A stretch of DNA of 13,603 nucleotides from JAVBRU01 sp031547595 (GTDB lineage: Bacteria > Bacillota > Clostridia > Christensenellales > Aristaeellaceae). Location: contig JAVBRU010000009.1 in NCBI GenBank assembly GCA_031547595.1, positions 1 through 13,603 of the forward strand. The letters run 5' to 3'. Under the pieces are notes generated by a model. It searched no databases. It was not told where the DNA came from and worked only from the letters and a program-made list of their open reading frames with translations. Position 1 is the stretch's first letter. Every line of letters starts with the position of its first letter. This document shows, piece after piece, positions 7,497 to 13,603 of this stretch. Both the position numbers and the translations under genes were made by a program.

Positions 7497-7719
7497 GTGG
7501 GGGGAACGGCGGGGACTGTCCGTCCCCGCACCCCTGACCAAAGGCCAGTGGCCTTTGGAAACCCAGTTCTTGATATTGCAAAGAGATAAAAAAGGCTTGC
7601 GTGCAAGAGATTAATGAAAGCGCAAGTAGTTCCTTTATATTGCCCAAGTGGTGTCCAGAGGACAGTGTCCTCTGGTCGGGGGTCTGGGGGCGGATAGCCC
7701 CCAGCGTCCTTTCCCCTAC
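7497..7719. repeat. Composite inverted element: two mirrored pairs of hairpins around an AT-rich centre
   Basis: Four perfect hairpins lie in mirror order. On the left are GCGGGGAC/GTCCCCGC (7509-7529, loop TGTCC), then a 10-bp palindrome (7538-7558). On the right are a 10-bp palindrome (7655-7675), then CTGGGGGC/GCCCCCAG (7684-7704). The gap within each pair is 8 nt on both sides. Read on opposite strands, the two halves align over about 65 bp, sharing GGGGAA, ACCCC-GACCA and TGGA-ACC blocks. Where stems differ, both strands differ so that pairing is kept. The right edge may reach the pseudouridine synthase stop codon; the left edge ends beside the tgt ribosome binding site. No protein is encoded. 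This looks like a non-autonomous dispersed repeat; the edges are approximate. Confidence 0.6.
7588..7626 (-). terminator. Possible rho-independent terminator inside the composite element
   Basis: On the minus strand, CTTGCG (complement of 7621-7626) can pair with CGCAAG (complement of 7596-7601). A smaller alternative is CTTGC/GCAAG (7596-7607). Either is followed by CC and a run of six T (7588-7593). The stems are short, so termination between the pseudouridine synthase gene and tgt would be partial at best. Confidence 0.35.
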
Positions 7720-8435
7720 ACCTCCGGCCAGTTCTTCTCCAGCGCGTCCAAAGCGCGGTCGAACTTCTGCCAGGGGCCGGTTCGGGGCGCGGGCGCGATA
7801 AAGATGAGCTGCTGGCCGGTGATGGGATGGGCAAAGCTGAGGCGCATACCCCACAGGGCGATTTGCTGGCCGGGCTTGCCGTTGCCAGAGCGGTTATCGC
7901 CCCACAGCGGCAGGCCGACGGTTTGCATCTGCACGCGGATCTGGTGTGCGCGGCCGGTTTCGAGGCGAATCGCGACCAGCGACAGCCCATCCGCACGCGC
8001 CACGGTGCGGTAATGCAAAATGGCCTGCTTGCCCTGCGATTTGAGGTAATCGGGCAGCACCTTCACCATATTGGTGGCCTCATCCTTGATGAGGAAGTGC
8101 GTCAGCGTATCCTTGTCCGGCGCATCGCCCTCGGCAATACAGATATACTCGCGGTCGAGGGTGTGGGTGCGTACCTGCTCGGACAGGCGCGCAGCGGCCT
8201 TGCTGGTGCGCGCAAAGCACAAAAGGCCGCCCACGGGGCGATCCATGCGGTGCACAAGGCCGATAAACGCCTCACCCGGCTTTTGATACTTGACGCGGAC
8301 GTATTCCTTGACCTGGCTGAGAAGGTCATCATCGCCGGTGCCATCGGCCTGGGTAAGGAGGTTGGGCGGCTTGACGGCCACCACCACGTGGTTATCTTCA
8401 AACAGAATGACCGGGGACTGTTGTGTTTCGCTCAT
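7716..8435 (-). CDS. RluA-family RNA pseudouridine synthase
   Basis: This 239-residue enzyme should isomerise a uridine in rRNA or tRNA to pseudouridine. The RluA-family landmarks are LFEDNHVVVAVKPPNLLTQ (11-29), the catalytic motif HRMDRPVGGLLCF with catalytic D65 (usually HRLD), and ETGRAHQIRVQM (usually GRTHQIRVH-). There is no N-terminal S4 RNA-binding domain, so it belongs to the short single-domain group and its target position cannot be predicted. I chose the ATG at 8433-8435 because AAGGAGA (8444-8450) lies about 8 nt upstream. A longer in-frame reading to 8546 would overlap the methyltransferase gene and add non-homologous sequence. The ribosome binding site overlaps the TAA of that methyltransferase gene, 13 bp away, so the two are almost certainly translated from one mRNA. 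The TAG stop lies at the edge of the composite hairpin element. Confidence 0.92.
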   Translation of the reverse strand: MSETQQSPVILFEDNHVVVAVKPPNLLTQADGTGDDDLLSQVKEYVRVKYQKPGEAFIGLVHRMDRPVGGLLCFARTSKAAARLSEQVRTHTLDREYICIAEGDAPDKDTLTHFLIKDEATNMVKVLPDYLKSQGKQAILHYRTVARADGLSLVAIRLETGRAHQIRVQMQTVGLPLWGDNRSGNGKPGQQIALWGMRLSFAHPITGQQLIFIAPAPRTGPWQKFDRALDALEKNWPEV

Positions 8436-8448
8436 CTTCGTAATCTCC

Positions 8449-9309
8449 TTATGGTCTGCCTTCCCAGCGTCCGGTGCAGCCGCAGGGCAGGATGCCGCCG
8501 CCCGTGACAGGCAGGCAGACTTCCTGGGCGTTGATCTTGCCGCCATAGCGCGAGCCCACCGTCATGCGCAGGATATTATCCAGCACGGACGCCTGAAAGC
8601 CGGTGGTGTAGCTGTTGATATAGACGAACAGCGGCTTGTCCGACAATACATCGGCGCAGGTGGACACCAGGCTGTACAGCTCGTTCTCCAGCTTCCAGAC
8701 CTCGCCGGTCGGGCCGCGGCCATAGCTAGGCGGATCCATCACAATGCCGTCATAGGTGTTGCCGCGGCGGATCTCGCGCTTCACAAAGCCGAGCGCGTCC
8801 TCCACGATAAAGCGACACGCGGCCTCGGGGATGTTGGAGAGCGCGCGGTTTTCCTTGGCCCAGTTGACCATGCCCTTGGCGGCGTCCACGTGCGTGACCT
8901 GCGCGCCGGCTGCGGCGCAGGCGAGGGTGGCACCGCCAGTGTAGGCGAAGAGGTTGAGCACGCGCGCCTGGCCGCGCCTGGCGACGAGGGAGCGCATGGC
9001 GTCCCAGTTGACAGCCTGCTCCGGGAACAGGCCGGTATGCTTAAAGCCGGTTGGCCGCACATAAAAGCGCAGCCCTTTATAGCCAATCGTCCAGCGATCG
9101 GGCAATTGCTGGTGAAACTCCCATGCGCCGCCGCCCTCGCTGCTGCGTACATAGTGCGCCTGCGCACTCTTCCACAACTTGGGCTCGCTGCGCGGCCAGA
9201 TGACCTGCGGATCGGGGCGTGCCAGCACATAATTCCCCCAGCGCTCCAGCTTTTCGCCAGCGCCGGTATCCATGACCTCAAAATCCATCCATTCGTTTGC
9301 GATAAACAC
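8449..9309 (-). CDS. Class I SAM-dependent methyltransferase, RlmI/RlmK-like (probable RNA methyltransferase)
   Basis: This protein of about 286 residues has a Rossmann-type SAM-binding fold. GFKHTGLFPEQAVNWD (88-103) resembles the substrate-side segment of RlmI-type enzymes. Motif I is VLNLFAYTGGATL (117-129), followed by the acidic VDAAKGM (D142), VEDAL (D171) and the catalytic-region MDPPSYGRG (191-199). No PUA domain is visible at the N-terminus. The target, probably rRNA, is inferred. I prefer the GTG at 9307-9309 (MFIANEWMDFEV). It has GGGGG 7 nt upstream and leaves a ~30-nt leader after the candidate promoter. The alternative GTG at 9339 would coincide with the expected transcription start. 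It heads an operon with the pseudouridine synthase and is divergent from prfC. Confidence 0.88.
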   Translation of the reverse strand: MFIANEWMDFEVMDTGAGEKLERWGNYVLARPDPQVIWPRSEPKLWKSAQAHYVRSSEGGGAWEFHQQLPDRWTIGYKGLRFYVRPTGFKHTGLFPEQAVNWDAMRSLVARRGQARVLNLFAYTGGATLACAAAGAQVTHVDAAKGMVNWAKENRALSNIPEAACRFIVEDALGFVKREIRRGNTYDGIVMDPPSYGRGPTGEVWKLENELYSLVSTCADVLSDKPLFVYINSYTTGFQASVLDNILRMTVGSRYGGKINAQEVCLPVTGGGILPCGCTGRWEGRP

Positions 9310-9344
9310 GCCGTATCCCCCACATCCATCATTCACCACCGTAT

Positions 9345-9374
9345 ATTATACCCCATACAATACGGGTGCGTCAA
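9345..9374 (-). promoter_or_regulatory. Promoter of the methyltransferase/pseudouridine synthase operon
   Basis: On the minus strand, TTGACG (9369-9374) and a perfect TATAAT (9345-9350) are 18 bp apart. The expected transcription start is near 9338, which supports the GTG at 9309 as the translation start. Confidence 0.7.
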
Positions 9375-9383
9375 CAAAAAAAC

Positions 9384-9414
9384 TTGACAACCCCCCGGCG
9401 GGTCGGTGTATAAT
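9384..9414 (+). promoter_or_regulatory. Promoter of prfC
   Basis: Perfect TTGACA (9384-9389) and perfect TATAAT (9409-9414) are separated by 19 bp, longer than the optimal 17. The predicted transcript has a leader of about 35 nt ending in an AAGGAGG site (9443-9449), 6 nt before the ATG. The -35 is only 9 bp from the -35 of the divergent promoter. Confidence 0.75.
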
Positions 9415-9455
9415 GTGATGTTTGTGATTTCTGTGCCATGACAAGGAGGCAATGC

Positions 9456-11051
9456 ATGTCCAATTTAGTCAACGAGGTTGCGCGGCGCCGCACCTTTGCC
9501 ATCATCAGCCACCCCGACGCGGGCAAGACGACGCTGACCGAGAAACTGCTGCTCTATGGCGGAGCGATCCGCCAGGCCGGCAGCGTGAAAGCGCGCCGTG
9601 CCGAGCGCCATGCCACCAGCGACTGGATGGAGATCGACAAGCAGCGCGGCATCTCGGTAACGTCCAGCGCCATGCAGTTCTCCTTTGACGGCTACCATAT
9701 CAACATCCTGGACACCCCGGGCCACCAGGATTTCTCGGAAGACACCTACCGCGTGCTGGTGGCGGCGGACAGCGCCGTGATGCTGATTGACGCGGCCAAG
9801 GGCGTGGAAGAGCAGACGGTGAAGCTGTTCAAGGTGTGCCGCATGCGCGGAATACCGATTTTTACGTTCGTCAACAAGATGGACCGCGCGGCGAAGGACC
9901 CGTTTGAACTGATGGATGAGCTGGAAAACGTGCTGGGCATCCGCGCCTGCCCCGTCAACTGGCCCATTGGCACTGATGGCGATTTCCAGGGCGTGTACCA
10001 CCGCGACGAAAAGAACATCGAGCTGTACTTTGGCGGCGACCATGGCAAGACCAAGGCCAGCAAAACCGTGATCGCCTATGACGACCCGGCGCTGCCCGGC
10101 GTGCTGGACGCGCACTACCGCAAGCGCCTGGCCGATGAGATCGAGCTGCTGGACGAAGCGGGCGATGATTTCGACCTTGCCGCCGTGAGACGGGGCGAAT
10201 TGACGCCCATGTTCTTTGGCTCTGCCGTCACCAACTTTGGTGTGGAGCCGTTCCTCACCCGCTTTTTGCAGTATACCACACCGCCGCTGCCGCGCCTGAG
10301 CGACGCGGGCATGATCGAGCCCACAGACGAGCAATTCAGCGGCTTTATATTCAAAATCCAGGCCAACATGAATCCCGCACACCGCGACCGTCTGGCGTTT
10401 TTGCGCATCGTGAGCGGCGTGTTTGAAAAGGGCATGATGGTATGGCACTCGGGCACCGGCAAAGAATTGCAGGTGAAGCAGCCGCAGCAGTTCATGGCGG
10501 ACGAGCGCGAAGGCGTGGAGGACGCGTACCCCGGCGACATCATCGGCCTGTTCGATCCCGGCGTATATCATCTGGGCGATACGCTGTGCGTGGGGCGCAA
10601 AATCAAGTTCGAAAAAATCCCGATCTTCGCGCCGGAGCGTTTTGCGCGCGTACGCCCGCTGGATTCCATGAAGCGCAAGCAGTTTGTGAAGGGCATATCG
10701 CAGCTGAGCGAGGAGGGCGCAATCCAGACCTTCCGCCGCGACGAAACAGGGCGCGAGGAATTCCTGGTGGGCGTGGTGGGCGAGTTGCAGTTTGACGTGC
10801 TCACCTATCGCCTGAAAAGTGAATACGGCGTGGATCTTTTGATGGATCACCTGAACTATCGCTATGTGCGCTGGGTGATCCACACCGATGTGCCGGTTGG
10901 TGATCTGCAGCTTACGTCCACCTCCGCCCGTGCGTTTGACGGCGAGGAACGCTCTGTGCTGCTGTTTGAAAACGAGTGGAGCATCCGCCTGGCCACCGAG
11001 AAGAACAAGAATTTGGAGCTGGCCGAGCTGGCACCGCGGGAAGCAATATAA
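9456..11051 (+). CDS. prfC: Peptide chain release factor 3 (RF3)
   Basis: This 531-residue translational GTPase removes RF1/RF2 from the ribosome after peptide release; E. coli RF3 has 529 residues. GTPase motifs are visible in order: SHPDAGKTT (18-26, P-loop), RGISVTSS (64-71, switch I), DTPGHQDFSEDTYR (86-99, switch II) and NKMDR (140-144). The RF3-type EDTYR in switch II and ATSDWMEIDKQRGISVTSS separate it from EF-G and tetracycline-resistance proteins, as does the short C-terminal part. Domain II lies around 290-390. The ATG at 9456 was chosen because AAGGAGG lies 6 nt upstream. An in-frame ATG at 9438 would put that site inside the gene. It is a single-gene unit with its own promoter and ends in a strong shared terminator. 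Confidence 0.97.
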   Translation: MSNLVNEVARRRTFAIISHPDAGKTTLTEKLLLYGGAIRQAGSVKARRAERHATSDWMEIDKQRGISVTSSAMQFSFDGYHINILDTPGHQDFSEDTYRVLVAADSAVMLIDAAKGVEEQTVKLFKVCRMRGIPIFTFVNKMDRAAKDPFELMDELENVLGIRACPVNWPIGTDGDFQGVYHRDEKNIELYFGGDHGKTKASKTVIAYDDPALPGVLDAHYRKRLADEIELLDEAGDDFDLAAVRRGELTPMFFGSAVTNFGVEPFLTRFLQYTTPPLPRLSDAGMIEPTDEQFSGFIFKIQANMNPAHRDRLAFLRIVSGVFEKGMMVWHSGTGKELQVKQPQQFMADEREGVEDAYPGDIIGLFDPGVYHLGDTLCVGRKIKFEKIPIFAPERFARVRPLDSMKRKQFVKGISQLSEEGAIQTFRRDETGREEFLVGVVGELQFDVLTYRLKSEYGVDLLMDHLNYRYVRWVIHTDVPVGDLQLTSTSARAFDGEERSVLLFENEWSIRLATEKNKNLELAELAPREAI

Positions 11052-11061
11052 TAATGAACAC

Positions 11062-11095
11062 AAAAACGTCAGGAGCACATTGCCCTGACGTTTTT
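11062..11095. terminator. Bidirectional rho-independent terminator
   Basis: AAAAACGTCAGG (11062-11073) pairs perfectly over 12 bp with CCTGACGTTTTT (11084-11095) around a 10-nt loop. The stem carries A-tracts on one side and T-tracts on the other, so it works on either strand. It lies 10 bp after the prfC stop and 9 bp after the stop of the convergent lacI-type gene, so it should serve both. Confidence 0.9.
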
Positions 11096-11104
11096 GATTC
11101 GATA

Positions 11105-12112
11105 TTACATCGCCGCGACCGTTTCTCCCGCTAAAAGCGTAGACGGTACAGTGATAATCGTCGGCTCCGTCTGTGGCTGCTCCACAGCCAGGATCAGCTG
11201 TTCCGCCGCCAGGCCGCCAATGCGAAGGGTATCCTGCCACACGGTTGTGATGCGCGGGCTGTACTGCTGCATCAATTTGACGCCATCATAGCCCGCAATG
11301 GAAATATCCTGCGGGATGCGAAGCCCCGCGCTGGCGATGGCCTCCATGCCGCCAAGCGCCGCATAGTCATCGGGCATCAGGATGCAGGTGGGCGGTGTGG
11401 GCAAAGCCAGCAGCTCGCGCACGGCATCGGCAGTAGGTCCAGGATTATGATAGGGCACCTGGTGCATATACTCCGGCGGCACTTCGATGCCGTGTCGCTG
11501 CAAGGTGGTGAGGAAGCTGTTGACGCGCGCGGTGGTAACAGCAGAGGCGCGTCCCGCCACATAGGCCACGCGGGTGTGCCCCAGGGCAATCACATGGGTG
11601 GCCAGCGCTTGCATGCCGCCCAGGTTATCGGATTGCACGCAGGATCGTCCTTCAATGGGATGGTCGATGGTGACAATGGGGATATCCCCGCCCAGCAGCT
11701 CCGCGACCTCCTGCTGGGCAAAATTGATGCATGCGATGCAAACGCCGTCCACATTGCGGTATTGGCAATGCTGCAGGTAGGTCATATGGCTATAGCCGAT
11801 GTTGTGGTTGATAAAAGTGATATCATAACCCTGGCGCTCGGCCTCCAGCTTAAAGCCCTCCAGCACAGCGGAAAAATAATTATGTGTCAGCCCGCTGGAG
11901 CTTTCATCCGCAAACAGCACGCCCAGGTTAAATGTGCGCCGGGTTTTGAGTGCGCGGGCAATGGAGTTTGGGCGATACCCCATGCGCTGTGCGGTGTCAG
12001 ACACCATACGGCGGGTTTCTTCGTTCACGTCGGTATAGTCGTTCAGAGCCTTGCTGACAGTGGATATAGAAAGGCCACATTTAGCCGCCAGCTCCCGGAT
12101 GGTAACACGCAC
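11105..12112 (-). CDS. LacI-family transcriptional regulator
   Basis: This 335-residue protein has the LacI layout. An N-terminal helix-turn-helix (VTIRELAAKCGLSISTVSKAL, residues 3-23) is followed by the hinge region MGYRPNSIARALKT (44-57). A periplasmic-binding-protein-like effector domain starts at NLGVLF (62-67) and runs to the C-terminus. It should bind a sugar and release or bind DNA accordingly. The GTG at 12110-12112 was chosen because a GAGGTG site ends 6 nt upstream and because LacI proteins start with this Arg-Val-Thr-Ile pattern. The longer in-frame reading to 12295 runs through the promoter and into the divergent gene. It is divergent from the GH27 gene, so that gene (and lacI itself) is the probable target. 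The effector, perhaps galactose or an alpha-galactoside, is inferred. Confidence 0.93.
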   Translation of the reverse strand: MRVTIRELAAKCGLSISTVSKALNDYTDVNEETRRMVSDTAQRMGYRPNSIARALKTRRTFNLGVLFADESSSGLTHNYFSAVLEGFKLEAERQGYDITFINHNIGYSHMTYLQHCQYRNVDGVCIACINFAQQEVAELLGGDIPIVTIDHPIEGRSCVQSDNLGGMQALATHVIALGHTRVAYVAGRASAVTTARVNSFLTTLQRHGIEVPPEYMHQVPYHNPGPTADAVRELLALPTPPTCILMPDDYAALGGMEAIASAGLRIPQDISIAGYDGVKLMQQYSPRITTVWQDTLRIGGLAAEQLILAVEQPQTEPTIITVPSTLLAGETVAAM

Positions 12113-12146
12113 AGGTTTCACCTCGTTTGCTTTCAACAATGCCTGT

Positions 12147-12175
12147 ATTATACCCGCAAAGCCTCTCAATTGCAA
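12147..12175 (-). promoter_or_regulatory. Promoter of the lacI-type regulator gene
   Basis: On the minus strand, TTGCAA (12170-12175) and a perfect TATAAT (12147-12152) are 17 bp apart, ending about 35 bp before the GTG start. Confidence 0.65.
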
Positions 12176-12195
12176 GAAAAAGTGCCGCAAAGGCT
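12154..12195. promoter_or_regulatory. Possible regulator site: 11-bp direct repeat in the lacI promoter region
   Basis: CCGCAAAGCCT (12154-12164) and CCGCAAAGGCT (12185-12195) match at 10 of 11 positions with a 31-bp offset, about three helical turns. The first copy lies inside the spacer of the lacI promoter. LacI proteins usually bind near-palindromes; the second copy contains GCC/GGC inverted halves but is not a full palindrome. The operator assignment is tentative. Confidence 0.25.
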
Positions 12196-12213
12196 TGGAT
12201 TTCCAGCATTTTA

Positions 12214-12242
12214 TAGACAAAGACCCACCGCTGATGTACAAT
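12214..12242 (+). promoter_or_regulatory. Promoter of the GH27 gene
   Basis: TAGACA (12214-12219) and TACAAT (12237-12242) are separated by exactly 17 bp; each is 5/6 of consensus. They lie 34 bp upstream of the ATG, which has an AGGAGG site (12262-12267). Confidence 0.6.
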
Positions 12243-12276
12243 GCAGGAAGCAATGATTGGCAGGAGGAAATGAAGT

Positions 12277-13578
12277 ATGGCAGCAAAAGACGCATACGCC
12301 CCGCGCCCGCCCATGGGATGGAACAGCTGGGATTGTTACGGCGCGGCAGTGACGGAAGAAATCGTGCTGGGCAACGCCGCCTATATGGCGCAGCACATGA
12401 AGGAATATGGCTGGGAATACATCGTGGTGGACATACAGTGGAGCGAGCCTACGGCGGATGGCTGGGATTACCACCCCTTTGCGCCGCTTTGCATGGACGA
12501 ATTCTCGCGCCTGATTCCGGCGGAGAACCGCTTCCCCTCCGCTGCGAACGGGCTGGGCTTTGCGCCCCTGGCACAGAAGGTGCACGCACTGGGGCTGAAG
12601 CTTGGCATCCATATCATGCGCGGCATTCCGCGCCAGGCAGTGCATCAAAATACCGCAATCCTTGGCACGGACAAGACCGCGCGGCAGATCGCGAAAGTAA
12701 ACTCCACCTGCCCATGGAATGGCGATATGTATGGTGTAGACAGCAAAAAAGACGGCGCGCAGGCGTATTACGATTCCCTTTTTGCGCTGTATGCTAGCTG
12801 GGGCGTGGATTATGTGAAGGTGGACGATATCGCCAACACAGAGCAGTTCCCGCATAACCCCTATGCCGCGCGCGAAGAAATCGAAATGATCCGGCATGCC
12901 ATCGACAGCTGCGGACGGCCGATGGTGCTCAGCCTCTCCCCCGGCCCCGCGCCTGTCAGCGAGGCTGCGCACCTGTGCCAGCATGCCAACCTGTGGCGCA
13001 TGACGGGCGATTTGTGGGACAATTGGGAAAGCCTGCACCGTATGTTTGACCGCTGCCAGCAATGGGTCCCCTTTGTGCGCCCCGGCTGCTGGCCGGACTG
13101 CGATATGCTGCCGCTGGGCTACATCATGGCACAGTCCGAAACCCACGGACACATGACCAACCTCACATCTGCAGAGCAGCGCACCATGATGACGCTGTGG
13201 GCAATCTTCCGCTCTCCCCTGATGATGGGGGGCGAGCTGCGGCGAAATGACGAATGGACGCTGAAATTGTTGACCAATCCTGAAGTATTGTATGTGAACC
13301 AGCACAGCTTTGCCGGACGCTGCGTGCGCCGCGGCGCGAATGACGCGGTGTGGACGGCGCAGGGCGAAGATGGCCGCCTGTTTGTGGCGCTGTTCAACAC
13401 GTCAGATTCTGCCCAGACAGTTGGCATCAACACCTGCCATCTGACAGCGAAACCCATTCTCAGCACACTCGACCTATGGGAAGGAGCGCCAGTGCCAGTG
13501 GAAAATGCTGCTGTGGAAATGCTGCTCAAACCGCATGACGCCGCGCTGATCGCGCTCAAAATCGACAATGAATTGTAA
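12277..13578 (+). CDS. Glycoside hydrolase family 27 enzyme (putative alpha-galactosidase)
   Basis: This 433-residue retaining glycosidase opens with the GH27 signature PPMGWNSWDCYG (11-22), the first strand of a (beta/alpha)8 barrel. The expected nucleophile is D183 in WGVDYVKVDD (K181 also conserved). The expected acid/base is D245 in LWRMTGDLWDNW. A C-terminal beta-sandwich follows from about residue 350. There is no signal peptide, so it acts in the cytoplasm on imported substrate. The ATG at 12277 has AGGAGG 9 nt upstream; an ATG at 12270 is out of frame. It is divergent from the LacI regulator. Substrate residues differ from human alpha-galactosidase A: the second Asp of its DD pair is I53 here, and the position aligned with Glu203 is S221. 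The exact sugar specificity is therefore uncertain, although family membership is secure. Confidence 0.9.
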   Translation: MAAKDAYAPRPPMGWNSWDCYGAAVTEEIVLGNAAYMAQHMKEYGWEYIVVDIQWSEPTADGWDYHPFAPLCMDEFSRLIPAENRFPSAANGLGFAPLAQKVHALGLKLGIHIMRGIPRQAVHQNTAILGTDKTARQIAKVNSTCPWNGDMYGVDSKKDGAQAYYDSLFALYASWGVDYVKVDDIANTEQFPHNPYAAREEIEMIRHAIDSCGRPMVLSLSPGPAPVSEAAHLCQHANLWRMTGDLWDNWESLHRMFDRCQQWVPFVRPGCWPDCDMLPLGYIMAQSETHGHMTNLTSAEQRTMMTLWAIFRSPLMMGGELRRNDEWTLKLLTNPEVLYVNQHSFAGRCVRRGANDAVWTAQGEDGRLFVALFNTSDSAQTVGINTCHLTAKPILSTLDLWEGAPVPVENAAVEMLLKPHDAALIALKIDNEL

Positions 13579-13603
13579 AATTTTCTTAAAAAAGATGTAA
13601 ATC

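Noticed and set aside
7485..7541. 19-residue N-terminal extension of Tgt
   Set aside because: The extension is encoded by the GC-rich hairpin element, lacks family similarity and has no ribosome binding site; the start at 7484 matches the family.
7497..7719. CRISPR array or preQ1 riboswitch upstream of tgt
   Set aside because: There are only two mirrored hairpin pairs, not regularly spaced identical direct repeats. The perfect long palindromes do not match the small preQ1 pseudoknot architecture. tgt is also not a usual preQ1 riboswitch target compared with queuosine synthesis or transport genes.
7471..7996. Overlapping minus-strand frames spanning the hairpin element as possible small genes
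   Set aside because: They overlap the pseudouridine synthase in another frame, have low-complexity composition and are explained by the palindromic GC-rich repeats.
9465..11240. Minus-strand open frame (591 residues) opposite prfC
   Set aside because: It runs through the shared terminator and the end of the lacI gene; the plus strand encodes canonical RF3 with all GTPase motifs.
12211..13305. Minus-strand open frame (364 residues) opposite the GH27 gene
   Set aside because: No family features; the plus strand carries the full GH27 signature, promoter and ribosome binding site.
13579..13603. Terminator after the GH27 gene
   Set aside because: The 25 bases are AT-rich but show no inverted repeat; the window ends before a terminator could be judged.

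Overview
The window reads as about 13.6 kb of a fairly GC-rich chromosome from a Gram-positive Firmicute, most likely a gut-type member of the Clostridia. This is inferred from strong AGGAGG-type ribosome binding sites, a lipoprotein solute-binding protein with LplB/LplC-type permeases, a membrane-bound AraC sensor-regulator, and sigma-A-like promoters. No taxonomic marker gene is present, so the placement is an inference.

Layout. Positions 1-70 are almost pure C and look like a contig-edge artefact. Positions 82-3564 (minus strand) hold a three-gene carbohydrate ABC importer: permease, permease, then lipoprotein binding protein. No ATPase gene is visible. Divergent from it, 3772-6021 encodes a 749-residue two-TM sensor with a C-terminal AraC DNA-binding domain, the likely regulator of the importer. 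The 207 bp between them hold candidate promoters in both directions and a 12-bp direct repeat. Positions 6022-6359 are non-coding and carry small hairpins plus a 160-bp MITE-like element with perfect 16-bp terminal inverted repeats.

Positions 6360-9309 (minus strand) form an RNA-modification group: a class I SAM methyltransferase and an RluA-type pseudouridine synthase that are tightly coupled, then tRNA-guanine transglycosylase (tgt). A ~220-bp element made of two inverted, structurally conserved hairpin pairs separates the synthase from tgt. A compact back-to-back promoter region leads rightwards to prfC (peptide chain release factor 3, 9456-11051). prfC shares a 12-bp-stem bidirectional terminator with the convergent lacI-type regulator gene (11105-12112, minus).

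The right end (12277-13578, plus) encodes a cytoplasmic GH27 glycosidase divergent from the LacI regulator, a classic local regulator/target pair. A plausible reading is that the importer brings in an oligosaccharide and GH27 hydrolyses alpha-galactoside-type linkages inside the cell. The two loci are separated by housekeeping genes and have different regulators, so a functional link is not demonstrated.

I do not see a clear new defence or mobile system. The most interesting non-coding structures are the compensatory double-hairpin inverted element before tgt and the MITE-like element. The most interesting protein observation is the altered substrate-recognition residues of the GH27 enzyme.
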